DNA of 64,000 nucleotides, taken from positions 1-64,000 of the forward strand of contig CAZXGJ010000008.1 of assembly GCA_964639955.1 (NCBI GenBank). The letters run 5' to 3'. The notes beneath the pieces were generated by a model. That model had not been told where the DNA came from. It made no database searches and saw only the letters and a list, made by a program, of their open reading frames with translations. Below are positions 25,357 through 35,396 of the stretch, piece after piece. The stretch comes from IGN2 sp964639955 (lineage in GTDB: Bacteria; Bacteroidota; Ignavibacteria; Ignavibacteriales; Ignavibacteriaceae). Every line of letters starts with the position of its first letter. The stretch's first letter is position 1. A program made the position numbers and the translations under genes.

Positions 25357-26976
25357 TTAATTACGGGTTTTACTGTTCTTCTTCAACTCTTTATATGTAA
25401 TATGTTCTATTGAAAAGTAATCCCCGGTAAGCTTTTTAAGCATACCCGAAAGGAAAATAATAGTTAAAAGATTAGGAAACGTCATAAATCCCAAAGCAGC
25501 GTCTCCGAAAGCCCAAACGGCTTCCAGTTCGGCAATAGCACCGATAAATACAAAAATTACATATACCCATTTATATGGTAGAGTAGCTTTCTTTCCGAAT
25601 AAATAATTGGATGCTCTATCGCCATAGTAAGACCAGCTTATCGCTGTTGAAATCGCAAAAAGCAGCACACCTATTGTTACAATTTTATCTCCATATCCAA
25701 ATAACCAGCTTAGACCTTTTTTAAACGCGAAGGATGTAAGTATACTGCTGTTCATTAACTCTCCGGTAAAATTTGGATCTATTCTTGTAACATAGAACTC
25801 TGTATTATGCCAGCTGCCGGTAACAAGAATTACCAACCCGGTTATTGTACAAATTATAATTGTATCTATAAAGGGTTCTAAGAGAGCAACAGATCCTTCT
25901 CTAACTGCAAATTTAGTTTTAGCTGTTGAGTGAGCAATTGCAGCACTGCCCTGACCAGCTTCATTGGAATACAGACCACGTTTTACACCCCAAAGCATAG
26001 TATTAAGGATAATAAGAAAACCTCCGCCTGCAGCGCCGGCTATCTGAGCGGGCGGATTAAAAGCCATTCCCAAAACCAAACTGAAAGATTCGGGGATACT
26101 CTCGTAGTTATAACCCAATATCAGTAATCCGGCGGCAGCATAAAATACTGCCATAAAAGGTGAAAGAATTCCTGTAACCTGACCAATCCTTCTAATTCCG
26201 CCAAGGATAACCAATCCAACTATCGTAGCGATAATTATTCCGTTAATCACCTGCTGCAAAGAGATCTCAAATTCACTTATTGCGGCATGTTTTGTTGTCA
26301 GAAAATGTTCGTGTCCAACAACCTGCACTACTTCAGAATAAATTTGATCGGATAATGTAAATGATTGGATTGCGTTTCCGGTAGCAAATGAACAAATTAT
26401 TGCTAAACAAGCAAAAGCTACGCCAAGCCACCTCCATTTTACTCCTAATCCTTTTTCTATTGTATACATCGGTCCGCCTGCTGTATAACCATCCTCATCA
26501 ATATCTCTGAAATGAAGTGCTAGAGTGCACTCAGAATATTTCAGTGTTGTTCCGAAGAATGCAGTAACCCACATCCAGAAAAGTGTACCGGGTCCGCCAT
26601 AATAGAGAGCTGTGGCAACACCTGCAATGTTTCCAATGCCAACAGTTGCAGAAAGGGCTGTGGCAAGTGCTCTGAAATGCGTCAAATCACCTTCGTCCTC
26701 CGGATTATCATATTTTCCCATAGTAGTTTTTATACCATGCCAGAAATACCTTAATTGAGGAAAGCCGAGTTTTAAAGTCATAAAAATTCCGGTTCCAACC
26801 AAAGCAGCTACCATAAATGGAATAGAACCTAAAGGAATGTCTGGGAAAGGAAAGTTTTTAATAAAATCTATGTTTCCGGGGAAGGACCAGACAATATCGA
26901 AAACAGAAAAGCCTGCAAATATTATTATCACGAAAATTAAAATGAAAAAGACAATGCTCAGTTGAGATCTTTTCAT
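25357..26976 (-). CDS. AGCS-family sodium:amino acid symporter
   Basis: Inner-membrane transporter of 539 residues with about 11-12 hydrophobic helices. It is an alanine/glycine:cation symporter: PLGSIPFMVAALVGTGIF, ALATALSATVGIGNIAGVATAL, GGPMYTIEKGLG and LYSNEAGQGSAAIAHS are AGCS signatures. It takes up alanine, glycine or similar with sodium. It lies on the same strand as, and 34 bases after, the decayed NSS symporter gene, so both may have come as a transport pair. Confidence 0.92.
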   Translation of the reverse strand: MKRSQLSIVFFILIFVIIIFAGFSVFDIVWSFPGNIDFIKNFPFPDIPLGSIPFMVAALVGTGIFMTLKLGFPQLRYFWHGIKTTMGKYDNPEDEGDLTHFRALATALSATVGIGNIAGVATALYYGGPGTLFWMWVTAFFGTTLKYSECTLALHFRDIDEDGYTAGGPMYTIEKGLGVKWRWLGVAFACLAIICSFATGNAIQSFTLSDQIYSEVVQVVGHEHFLTTKHAAISEFEISLQQVINGIIIATIVGLVILGGIRRIGQVTGILSPFMAVFYAAAGLLILGYNYESIPESFSLVLGMAFNPPAQIAGAAGGGFLIILNTMLWGVKRGLYSNEAGQGSAAIAHSTAKTKFAVREGSVALLEPFIDTIIICTITGLVILVTGSWHNTEFYVTRIDPNFTGELMNSSILTSFAFKKGLSWLFGYGDKIVTIGVLLFAISTAISWSYYGDRASNYLFGKKATLPYKWVYVIFVFIGAIAELEAVWAFGDAALGFMTFPNLLTIIFLSGMLKKLTGDYFSIEHITYKELKKNSKTRN

Positions 26977-27010
26977 ATGTTATGTCGCTTCAGGTGGTGG
27001 TTATAGGAAT

Positions 27011-28012
27011 TCAATTAAACATTCCGGTTATTTTATCAAGTAATCCTATTGAATATAAAAATACTAAAAAAATAAGAACCGGTGATAAATATTTTAAGAT
27101 TATCTTCCAGGTACTCCTTAATCGAGAGCAGTAATCGAAGAAATTTTCTGCTCCCTGGCGGAGATTTGGAATTACTCTTTCGTAACTCCATTGAAAAGAC
27201 AGAAGTAAAAATTGCGATACCGGCAATTCGTGCTACTATATCTGGAACTTCTATTTGTAAGGACGAACCGGGAATATTGTCCTTATCAAACATATAGCTT
27301 CCATAGGTAAACATAGCACCCATACCATACTGAAGGTAAAAAAATATGATCTGAAGCCAATGATATAGTATTTGGTGTAATTTTGGTTCAATCAGGCTTC
27401 CATAAAAAATCTAATCCTATTGAAGCATCTTCCAGAGTGACACCCTTTAGCATCAAAATCAATATCAAAATTAAGAGGATTAGCTTCATTACTTTGTTGG
27501 CTCGTTCAATACCTTTCTGAATCCCCGAAAAAACAATAACCATAGTTAAAATAAAAAAGAAATTAAAGTAACCAAAGATCCAGGGGATATGGCTGACAAG
27601 GCTTTAAAAATATCCCGCTGATGCTACCGGTTTGGGAAAGAGAAAAAAGCTACAATTAATTGCTTCAACAATATAGCCTACGGATCATCCCGCAATTATA
27701 GCATAGAAAGATAGAATAAGAAAACCGGCAATAACACCTATGCCTCCAATGCTTGCTCAAAATTTCGAGTTGCTGAATCTGTAGAATGCACCTGCCGGAT
27801 TTCTGTGAGTAGTTCTGCCAGAAGTTTCTCGGCAATCAGAACTGGGAGACCGATAACAGCAATACAAATTAAATAAACCAGTACAATTGAATCCCCCCAA
27901 TTTCGCCGGTTATATATGGAAACTTCCAGATGTTTCCCAAACCGATTGATGAAAGAACGGCGGCGAGAAGAAATCCAAATTTTTAACTCCACTTCTCTCT
28001 GTGTTGCTTCAT
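27011..28012 (-). pseudogene. Decayed NSS (neurotransmitter:sodium symporter family) gene
   Basis: Read from an ATG at 28012 (MKQHREKWS) the protein is recognisable in pieces across frames: FGFLLAAVLSSIGLGNIW then KFPYITGEIGG, which match the conserved NSS helix 1 sodium site, then DSIVLVYLICIAVIGLPVL, then HRNPAGAFYRF, GGIGVIAGFLILSFY, and further on GMGAMFTYGSYMFDKDNIP and VARIAGIAIFTSVF. There are at least four frame changes or stops, and the total is only about 1.0 kb against 1.3-1.5 kb for a whole gene, so parts are also deleted. No function is expected. The nearby AGCS gene is intact. Confidence 0.88.
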
Positions 28013-28417
28013 TTTATTATCGAAAATTTGACCAGGTATTAAGGTAATATTAAAAAAATCACTACTGAATATGGTGACATCGATATTTATTTACAAATTT
28101 TTATCTTTTAATTCGGTGAGCATGAATTAATATCTCAGGGAAATTAAGTTAACATTATTAACCACCTGTTGCTTGAGATATGAATGAATATTTTTAGTAT
28201 TTTCCTTCGTGATTATTTGAGCGGTAATTTATCATCTTAGATGTGTCTCGAATACTTTTCGGTTTTTTATGATAATAATACCCGTATAAGAAGGTTTTTG
28301 TTTTGTTTACGGCTTTAATAATCAATTCAGATTAAAATGCCCCGGTGAACAGGCTTTATTATTCCATTTTTATATTTAAATTTCAGAAAGCAAATATTAA
28401 CATTTAAGGAAATTGTT
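28013..28417. other. Intergenic region upstream of the hydroxylase gene
   Basis: About 400 bases without a supported gene, RNA gene or clear promoter box. It probably holds divergent regulatory sequence for the pseudogene remnant and the plus-strand hydroxylase. I see no repeat in it. Confidence 0.6.
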
Positions 28418-29044
28418 ATGGCTAAAAATTTTGTTTCTAACAAAGACGAAACCGTGAGAATGTTCAATAACGATATTCTTGAAGCGTTTTCAAGGGTACA
28501 TTTTACCGTACCAATGATTATTTACCTTCCGGTGATAGCTTATTTGCTGTACCGCTCAACCGCAGTTTATTATCTTGATTTCGGAACAATTGTACTATTA
28601 TTTCTTGCAGGTATGGCAGCATGGTCTCTGACAGAATACTTATTGCACAGATTCATTTTTCACTTCCCGGCAAAAAGTGATTTCGGAAAAAAGATTCATT
28701 TCATATTTCATGGTGTTCACCACGATTATCCCAGTGATTCTAAAAGATTAGTAATGCCACCTTCCGTCAGTATTCCATTAGCGGTAATTTTTTATTTCAT
28801 ATTTCTGATAGTGTTTGGTGAGTCACTAATGCTTCCTTTTTTTGCCGGTTTCATTCTTGGCTATCTTTTCTATGATATAACACATTATGCCATACATCAT
28901 TTTAATATGCATAGCCGCATCTGGCTTGCAGTAAAGAATCATCATATGCTTCATCATTACCATGACGAGTATAAAGGATATGGCGTAAGCTCTCCGTTTT
29001 GGGATTTTGTATTCCGGACTAATTTCGATAAAGCAAAAAAATAA
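28418..29044 (+). CDS. Fatty acid hydroxylase / sterol desaturase family protein
   Basis: Membrane di-iron enzyme of 208 residues with four hydrophobic helices and the eight-His pattern: EYLLHRFIFHF, FHGVHHDYP, HYAIHHFNMHS and HHMLHHYHDEY. This matches the small Scs7-like fatty-acid 2-hydroxylase branch of the sterol desaturase superfamily. It likely hydroxylates a lipid acyl chain, perhaps of a sphingolipid or lipid A. A response regulator follows 33 bases later, but no functional link is shown. Confidence 0.88.
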   Translation: MAKNFVSNKDETVRMFNNDILEAFSRVHFTVPMIIYLPVIAYLLYRSTAVYYLDFGTIVLLFLAGMAAWSLTEYLLHRFIFHFPAKSDFGKKIHFIFHGVHHDYPSDSKRLVMPPSVSIPLAVIFYFIFLIVFGESLMLPFFAGFILGYLFYDITHYAIHHFNMHSRIWLAVKNHHMLHHYHDEYKGYGVSSPFWDFVFRTNFDKAKK

Positions 29045-29077
29045 ATCAGGTTGTAATAATTTACAGAGTTAAACATT

Positions 29078-29473
29078 ATGAGTGGGGATCAAAAAAAAAT
29101 TCTGGTGATTGAGGATAACCTTGAGACCCAGCTATTAATTAAAGTTGCCCTGAGAAATAAATACAAGCTTGAACTAACCAATAATGCTAGTGATGCTATC
29201 AAAAAAATTAACGAGGGCAGCTTTGATTTGGTGCTGCTGGACATTAATTTGAATGAAGAAATGGATGGAAAAGACATTCTCTCTCATATCCGGATAAATT
29301 TTAATATAAAACAACTTCCGGTTATCGTTATGACAGCCTATGATTTAACGGATAGCGATAAAAAATATTTTATAGATAATTGTAACGGATTAATAGCTAA
29401 ACCACTCGATAAGAAAGTTTTAATGAACGAAATAGAAAAGCTAAATTATCACAGCGGCAGATTGGAAGCCTAA
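29078..29473 (+). CDS. Single-domain response regulator
   Basis: Stand-alone receiver domain, 131 residues. Acidic pocket IEDN (11-14), phospho-acceptor D55 in LVLLDINLN, a Thr in VMTAYD (near 88) and Lys in IAKPLD (near 107). No output domain, so it must signal by protein contact or relay. It sits just before the exopolysaccharide-type locus and may receive phosphate from the kinase at 19841. Its DINL and TAY motifs also occur in the C-terminal receiver at 39904, so they may be related. Confidence 0.93.
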   Translation: MSGDQKKILVIEDNLETQLLIKVALRNKYKLELTNNASDAIKKINEGSFDLVLLDINLNEEMDGKDILSHIRINFNIKQLPVIVMTAYDLTDSDKKYFIDNCNGLIAKPLDKKVLMNEIEKLNYHSGRLEA

Positions 29474-29664
29474 AAAAATAGTTCATTACCATTTTAAGTT
29501 TTCCTTCAGATAAACTCAACCCCCTCCAGCTTCTGTCTGAACATACTACCAAGATTCTAAAGTGATTGTGTATAGAAATATTGTTGATAAATAATTGTTG
29601 CATTATAGTACATTCCATTTTTTCCCGTCTCTCTTTAGGGCAATATAATTTCCCTCTATAAGTA

Positions 29665-29710
29665 TTTGGCATCTATCGAAAATTGCATTTTCGGCATAAA
29701 ATTTGGCATT
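29665..29710. promoter_or_regulatory. Palindrome with flanking TTTGGCAT repeats upstream of the KaiC-like gene
   Basis: CGAAAAT-TGC-ATTTTCG (29679-29695) is a perfect inverted repeat flanked on each side by TTTGGCAT (about 29665-29672 and 29703-29710). It lies just upstream of the 29735 start and could be an operator or a short structured leader of the exopolysaccharide locus. No known regulator motif is recognised. Confidence 0.4.
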
Positions 29711-29734
29711 AATAGGAAAATTATTCTGAGGGCC

Positions 29735-30967
29735 ATGAAGAAAAGAATACAGGTGATCCCTTCCGGAATTCCACTTGTTGATCTGACCTGGGGCGGATTT
29801 TACAGGGGAGGAACGTACTTCCTTTTCGGACCTAAAAAATCAGGACGGACAATTCTTGCTTTGCAATTCGTAAAGCAGTCAGTTAACGATAAGGATACGT
29901 GCCTCTATTTTACTACTGTCCGCCCGAAGGATTTGATGATTAATTCCGCAGCCATAGATTTTGATCTGCAGCATTATATGAATCAGAATTCGGTTGTTCT
30001 AGTTAGGGTTTCACCGCCTAAAAATATAGATTTAAGCAATGATCCGGATTTGTATCTTGCCGAATATCTAAAGGATATCCGGAAGGTTGTCAATCAGTAC
30101 AATCCTTCCAAAATTATCTTCGATGAACTGACTCCATTTATTGGATTTAAAAATTTAGATCTTTTAAGTGATACTTTTGCTGAGACTCTCGAACCAATCG
30201 AAGATAGTGGTAGAACAAGCCTGTTTATACTGGGTGAACCCGCAACCCCGGCTGCGGAAAAAGTGATGGATACTTTGTTAAATTTTACAACCGGATATAT
30301 TTCGCTTGAGAAAAGAGGCGAGTATATCTCAAAGTCGGAACCGGGAGTGATGACCATTACACCGAACGTTGGCCATACTGAAGGCAGATTTTCTGCCGAC
30401 TACTATATTGAAGCCTATTCAGGGGTTAATATTGATTACTTCCCTTTAAAATCCACCAGGTCAATCAGATCGTTAACAAGGCAAAATGATTATATAAAAT
30501 TATCGGAGTTAGAAATAAAAGAAAAGACATTCGAGCCTGTAAATTTTTACTCTGTAGACGATTTCAAATTAATTTTAAATAACCAGATAGCCTTCTATAA
30601 AAGCACTGGTCAGGTATTTACACTAGTTTCAATCAGGCTTGATGAAGAAGCTGAAAGGATCAATCTGATAACTATTAATCAGCTTCAGAATGCGATAAGA
30701 CTTTCAGTTGATAAAAAAGATAAAATATGTTTGCTGCATAATAAAGTGCTGGTTCTCTTTACCAAAGAAGAAAAAGAAATTTCAAACTTCATAGCCCAAA
30801 CCATAAGAAACCTTCCTGATAATTCACCCCGATACATTAATACAGTAACCAGGTTTATTTCTGTTTATTCTGTAATTGTAAATGAGAAAACAATGAATGC
30901 TGATTCTATGTTTGAGCAATTAATAGCTGCCAACTTTTATGGAAAAGAAAATCCACGGGTCTACTGA
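29735..30967 (+). CDS. KaiC/RadA-like ATPase fused to a degenerate GGDEF-like domain
   Basis: From the ATG at 29735 (binding site GAGG) this is 410 residues; an in-frame TTG at 29666 is upstream. Residues about 1-225 are a RecA-fold KaiC-type domain: SGIPLVDLTWGGFYRGGTY is the usual substrate lead-in, and KIIFDEL is Walker B. The Walker A reads GPKKSGRT, with Arg for the usual Lys (R38). The C-terminal part (about 265-405) looks like a nucleotidyl-cyclase/GGDEF fold (FTLVSIRLDEE then LLHNKVLVLF), but without GGDEF residues. It overlaps the next gene by 29 bases and so belongs to the exopolysaccharide-type locus. Role inferred: regulator or nucleotide sensor. Confidence 0.78.
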   Translation: MKKRIQVIPSGIPLVDLTWGGFYRGGTYFLFGPKKSGRTILALQFVKQSVNDKDTCLYFTTVRPKDLMINSAAIDFDLQHYMNQNSVVLVRVSPPKNIDLSNDPDLYLAEYLKDIRKVVNQYNPSKIIFDELTPFIGFKNLDLLSDTFAETLEPIEDSGRTSLFILGEPATPAAEKVMDTLLNFTTGYISLEKRGEYISKSEPGVMTITPNVGHTEGRFSADYYIEAYSGVNIDYFPLKSTRSIRSLTRQNDYIKLSELEIKEKTFEPVNFYSVDDFKLILNNQIAFYKSTGQVFTLVSIRLDEEAERINLITINQLQNAIRLSVDKKDKICLLHNKVLVLFTKEEKEISNFIAQTIRNLPDNSPRYINTVTRFISVYSVIVNEKTMNADSMFEQLIAANFYGKENPRVY

Positions 30968-33812
30968 GAAAGCTCTTAGAATATTAATCATCTTTGTTTC
31001 AGCCTTTCAAACTTTAAGTTTATCACTTCCTGCTCAATCCGCTTCTGAAAATTTAATGGCTCAGGCAAAGGAGCAAATGAAATCCGGGAATTTTGGCGAA
31101 GCAATTAATCTGCTCGACAGGTTCATCTCATCGAATCCTGCCAACCCCGAAGGATATAATCTCAGAGGAATCTGTTATGAGTACAGAAAAGAATATGAAA
31201 AATCGGTTTATGATTTCAGGTCTGCATTAAAATTGAAACCTGGTGATACGGAGATAACAAAAAATCTTAACAGAGTAGTTAACGTGTGGGAAACACTTTT
31301 ATTCAACCGGATAGTAGGATATAAAAGAGAGATAGAAATCAACCCGCAAAAACCTGTTAACTACCTGGAGATTGGAAAATGCTTTAAGAATCTTGGCAAC
31401 TGGCAGGAAGCTGAAAACTGGTATGATGAATATCTGAACAGAGAAAATCCTTCAGCAGATGAACTGATACGGTATACCGAAATCCTTGCGAAGAATAATC
31501 ATATCTCTAAAGGTGAGCCCTGGCTAAAAAAATACACCAACAAGTTTCCCAAAGATCACCGACTGTGGTCAAGGTATGGTTATTTCTTAATGTGGCTGGG
31601 TAAAAAAAATGAAGCTATTACTGCTTTCGAAAAAGCACTTAAACTCAGACCCTATTTTAAAGAAGCTCTGGATGGTTATGACCTGGCAAGAGGGAAAGGA
31701 TACATTTATACAGTAAACGATACAACAATTCGCTACAATTTCGGATTACCTGTTACCGCTCCTTCCGAAGAATTTCTTATTGATAAATATTACAAAAAGT
31801 TGGCTAAAGATAAGAATGATATTGCATCCCGTATTGGGCTGATTGAAGAATTAATAAGGTATAACAGGTATTACGAGGCAGAAGAAGAATTACAAACCCT
31901 GGTTAAATCCGGCTTGAATGAAGAAAAAATTAAAACTCTTCGTACTGAACTCGCAATAAAAAAAGAAAGTTACCTCTGGCAAAAAGCATCTGAAATAATA
32001 AGCAGCTTAAATGAACATCCGTGGGATGAAAATAAAACTATTCAGCTTGCAAATATTTATGCTGAACAGAAAGACTTTGAGCGCGCTATAAATTTACTTG
32101 AAAGCTTTAATCAAAAATATGCCTTTAGTGAACCTGTTTTATATAACCTTGCTTTGATAAAAAGCCGGGCAGGAGATTTGAGCACTGCGCATTCATACAT
32201 AAAAAATCTTTTAGAGTTAAAGCCGGCCAACCTTAACTACCAGCTTCTCTACGGTCAATTATCTGTTTGGCTTGGCAGGGATCTTACAACCGCACAAATT
32301 TATCTGGAAAACAATCTTCCTCTTTCCGAGCATATTTTGGATGTGCTTATTGCTTTAAGCTCTCTACATTTGCAAAAAAATGAAATTGACAAATCAATTT
32401 ATTATCTCAACAAAGCTTCGGAACTTGGGGAGGAGCATCCGGAGATCAAAAAACTTTCGCTATTAATTGAGCAGCGAAAAGAGATAAACCATCAGCAGGA
32501 ATTGTATTCGCTGCTTGAAGATGCCCGTAAAAGTTTATTCAATAAAGAATGTGTACGTTCAATCGAACTTTTTAAGAAGTATTTAGAATCAGTTAATAAC
32601 GATCAGGAAGTAAAAAAAGAATTTGCCGATGCATATTTATGCAAAGGTGATTTCAGCGCGGCTATTAAGATTTATGATGATTTATTGAAAGCCAATCCTG
32701 AAGATTACGATCTTCTGAAGAAAAGGGCTAAGCTGCTATACTGGAGCGGGGATTTCCTGAAAGCGCAGAAAGAATTTTACAATTTATCGGTACTCTACCC
32801 CGATGACGCGGAAATAAAATTATTCCTTGGTGATAGCTTTGCTGCAATAGAAGATTTTACTAACGCAAAGCGTATTTATTTAGAATTATTGGAAACTGCT
32901 CCTTCATCCTTTATTCTGAAAAACCGCTTGAACTGGATTGAAGGACCAGAAAATGACGGATTCTATTTCAGTTATATGATATCGCCGCAAGCCTGGTACT
33001 ATTCTGATAATTTTGATTTCCTTTATTCAACCTACGGTCTCAGGTTCGATTTAGGCATAACAGATTTTCTTTCTTTTGGTGCTGCAGGATTTGGTGGTGT
33101 TTTAAGTTCCGATTCAGTTAGCAATACTATTTCCATAATAAAAGGTTCAATAACTGCACGTTTCAGTGAAATAGTATCTGCTTATGCCAGTATAGGAAAT
33201 ACATTTTTCCCTGATAGGCGAAGCAGTTTAATTGCTGATGTTCTGATAAAAATTGAAAAACCAGAAATCTATACCTTTTCAGCCGGATTCTCCTCGATGG
33301 ACGCAGCTCAATCACTCTACTCACCATACCTGGTTGATAAAAGATTGAGAGCAAGCTTGTTATTTCTGCAGGGTGATTATATAATTTCGGATTCCTGGAA
33401 ATTCATGGGATTATATTCTTATAATACAATCTCCGATGAAAACATAGCGAACAAATTGCAATTGAAGATGGGAAAAATATTTGATCATGTAATCACAACA
33501 GGTATTGAATATTATTACTATGATGTAAAGGATTCTACCGGACTGTATTGGTCGCCTTCAGCTTTCGAAGCATATAGTCTGTGGGCAGACTGGGGGATTG
33601 TAAACAACACGGACGTCAATGCACTAGTCGGGGCTAAAATCGGTTATATACCATCGGAAAAATTTATCCTGAAAGAATTTTATGGTAATGCCCGTTTCAG
33701 ATTATCGGGTAGTTTATTTCTTCAGGCAAGTCTTGGATTAAGCACCACCGTTCAATCAGGTTCAGGTTACAGTTCAACTTCGTTAGGTATTTCTGTCTTC
33801 TGGCAGCTTTGA
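30939..33812 (+). CDS. TPR and beta-barrel outer-membrane protein
   Basis: 957 residues. Signal peptide (about 14-33, ends LPAQSAS); a long TPR solenoid (about 40-690, for example FGEAINLLDRFISSNPANPE and KNEAITAFEKALKLRPYFKEAL); then a C-terminal region (about 700-957) of alternating hydrophobic strands typical of a 14-18-strand barrel, ending in aromatic GISVFWQL. TPR-plus-barrel proteins of this design (PgaA, BcsC, PelB) guide and export exopolysaccharide through the outer membrane. With the GT2 downstream, that role is the best inference. A gap of 165 bases separates it from the GT2 gene. Confidence 0.85.
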   Translation: MEKKIHGSTEKALRILIIFVSAFQTLSLSLPAQSASENLMAQAKEQMKSGNFGEAINLLDRFISSNPANPEGYNLRGICYEYRKEYEKSVYDFRSALKLKPGDTEITKNLNRVVNVWETLLFNRIVGYKREIEINPQKPVNYLEIGKCFKNLGNWQEAENWYDEYLNRENPSADELIRYTEILAKNNHISKGEPWLKKYTNKFPKDHRLWSRYGYFLMWLGKKNEAITAFEKALKLRPYFKEALDGYDLARGKGYIYTVNDTTIRYNFGLPVTAPSEEFLIDKYYKKLAKDKNDIASRIGLIEELIRYNRYYEAEEELQTLVKSGLNEEKIKTLRTELAIKKESYLWQKASEIISSLNEHPWDENKTIQLANIYAEQKDFERAINLLESFNQKYAFSEPVLYNLALIKSRAGDLSTAHSYIKNLLELKPANLNYQLLYGQLSVWLGRDLTTAQIYLENNLPLSEHILDVLIALSSLHLQKNEIDKSIYYLNKASELGEEHPEIKKLSLLIEQRKEINHQQELYSLLEDARKSLFNKECVRSIELFKKYLESVNNDQEVKKEFADAYLCKGDFSAAIKIYDDLLKANPEDYDLLKKRAKLLYWSGDFLKAQKEFYNLSVLYPDDAEIKLFLGDSFAAIEDFTNAKRIYLELLETAPSSFILKNRLNWIEGPENDGFYFSYMISPQAWYYSDNFDFLYSTYGLRFDLGITDFLSFGAAGFGGVLSSDSVSNTISIIKGSITARFSEIVSAYASIGNTFFPDRRSSLIADVLIKIEKPEIYTFSAGFSSMDAAQSLYSPYLVDKRLRASLLFLQGDYIISDSWKFMGLYSYNTISDENIANKLQLKMGKIFDHVITTGIEYYYYDVKDSTGLYWSPSAFEAYSLWADWGIVNNTDVNALVGAKIGYIPSEKFILKEFYGNARFRLSGSLFLQASLGLSTTVQSGSGYSSTSLGISVFWQL

Positions 33813-33977
33813 TGAATTTGATATCGGGTTACAATTCTTGTACAACATTGATACAAATGAATTATATCATCCAATAATGCTTCATTTTAACTTATGCAGT
33901 ATCGAATATTTGTTAATTAAATTAGCATTAAATGGCATGTATTTTGAGTAAAAAGATTTTTATTCCCCTGGGTAAAA

Positions 33978-35372
33978 ATGTGTGCTAAGCAGCTAAACCA
34001 AAAATATTCAATCAGCTATAAAGAAGAAGAGTCTTCTTATACCGCAGACGATAAAAAGAAAAAGATTCTGAGAAGAATTTTACTGAGCGGTACTCTCTCT
34101 TTTTTTCTTATTCTTATTATAATTTTTACACTTCCTGAAACAGTTCTTACCATTTCATCGCTTATTGAATACTCTGTTATTGCTGCTCTGGTTATTTTCC
34201 TTTTCATTCTGCTTATCCGGTACTTCGGCATTTTAATTTTTTCTTATCTATATATGACCGAGTATACCTTCAAACCCACCAACGGATTTAAACCTTTCAT
34301 ATCGATAATAATTCCGATCTTTAATGAAGGCAGAATAATTGAGCGCTCTATTAACTCACTGCTAAATCTCGATTATCCGGATTTTGAAATAATTATGGTA
34401 AATGACGGCTCGACCGACAACACAGTACAAGTTGCCGAAAAACTGGTTGGATACAGGAAAGGATTTTACAAAGACATTAAGATATCACTTGTTAATAAAC
34501 CTAATGGCGGTAAAGCAAGTGCACTTAACCTTGGAATAAAATTATCGGAAGCCGAATATGTTTTATGTATGGATGGTGATTCGCTGCTTTCACCTTTATC
34601 ATTAAAGCTGGCAGTGAGGCACTTTGTTAACCCGCGTATCGGGGCAGTTGCTGGCAATGTAAAAGTGCTAAACAGGGGTAAATTCTTTACGGATTTGCAG
34701 GCACTTGAGTACCTGGAAGGTTTGAATATGGCTCGAAGTGCTCAAAGCTCTATACAGCTAGTAAACATTATTCCCGGACCAATTGGTCTTTTCAGGAAAA
34801 AAGCCGTTGAAAGTATAGGCTTTTATGCCGGCGATACTTTTGCCGAAGATGCAGACATTACGCTTCGCCTTTTATCGGAAGGCTGGAAAATTTATTATGA
34901 ACCTAACGCCGTTTCTTATACTGAAGCACCTGAAAAATTGCATCAGCTTCTCAAGCAGCGCTACAGATGGACGAGGGGAATACTGCAGTCAATCAGGAAG
35001 CATAAAAGACTTTTAATAAACCCTGCAATTAATTTTCCCGGTTCATTTATCCTGTGGTCTATGTTTTTTGAAGCACTTATCTGGCCTCCGATGAATCTTG
35101 CCGCACACTTGTTTTTTATAATCGCTGCTCTTGTATTCGGATTTTCGAGCCTTATTTTTTATTGGTGGGCAGGGCTGGCTTTGCTGGATGTTGCCGCTGC
35201 ACTTTATTGTGCTGCTGCCGAAAAAGAAGAATTAAGGTTAATAGGCTTTGCCGTTATTTACAGGATGATATTCATACTGATAATAGATATTTGCAAAACT
35301 ATGTCAACAGTTGAAGAATTTTTGGGAATAAAGATGACCTGGGGAAAGCTTGAACGATTGAATTATTCTTAA
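33978..35372 (+). CDS. Processive family-2 glycosyltransferase (PgaC/BcsA-like)
   Basis: Inner-membrane polysaccharide synthase of 464 residues. Two N-terminal helices (about 33-85), a cytoplasmic GT2 domain and two or more C-terminal helices (about 355-440). It has the four processive GT2 motifs: NDGSTDN (about 143), the metal DGD in CMDGDS (about 198), FAEDAD (about 290, base) and QRYRW (about 326-330). Such enzymes polymerise and push out chains of GlcNAc, glucose or similar. The sugar is unknown. It is the enzymatic core of the predicted exopolysaccharide locus. Confidence 0.92.
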   Translation: MCAKQLNQKYSISYKEEESSYTADDKKKKILRRILLSGTLSFFLILIIIFTLPETVLTISSLIEYSVIAALVIFLFILLIRYFGILIFSYLYMTEYTFKPTNGFKPFISIIIPIFNEGRIIERSINSLLNLDYPDFEIIMVNDGSTDNTVQVAEKLVGYRKGFYKDIKISLVNKPNGGKASALNLGIKLSEAEYVLCMDGDSLLSPLSLKLAVRHFVNPRIGAVAGNVKVLNRGKFFTDLQALEYLEGLNMARSAQSSIQLVNIIPGPIGLFRKKAVESIGFYAGDTFAEDADITLRLLSEGWKIYYEPNAVSYTEAPEKLHQLLKQRYRWTRGILQSIRKHKRLLINPAINFPGSFILWSMFFEALIWPPMNLAAHLFFIIAALVFGFSSLIFYWWAGLALLDVAAALYCAAAEKEELRLIGFAVIYRMIFILIIDICKTMSTVEEFLGIKMTWGKLERLNYS

Positions 35373-35396
35373 CAATAATAATTTTGAAGGACCATA

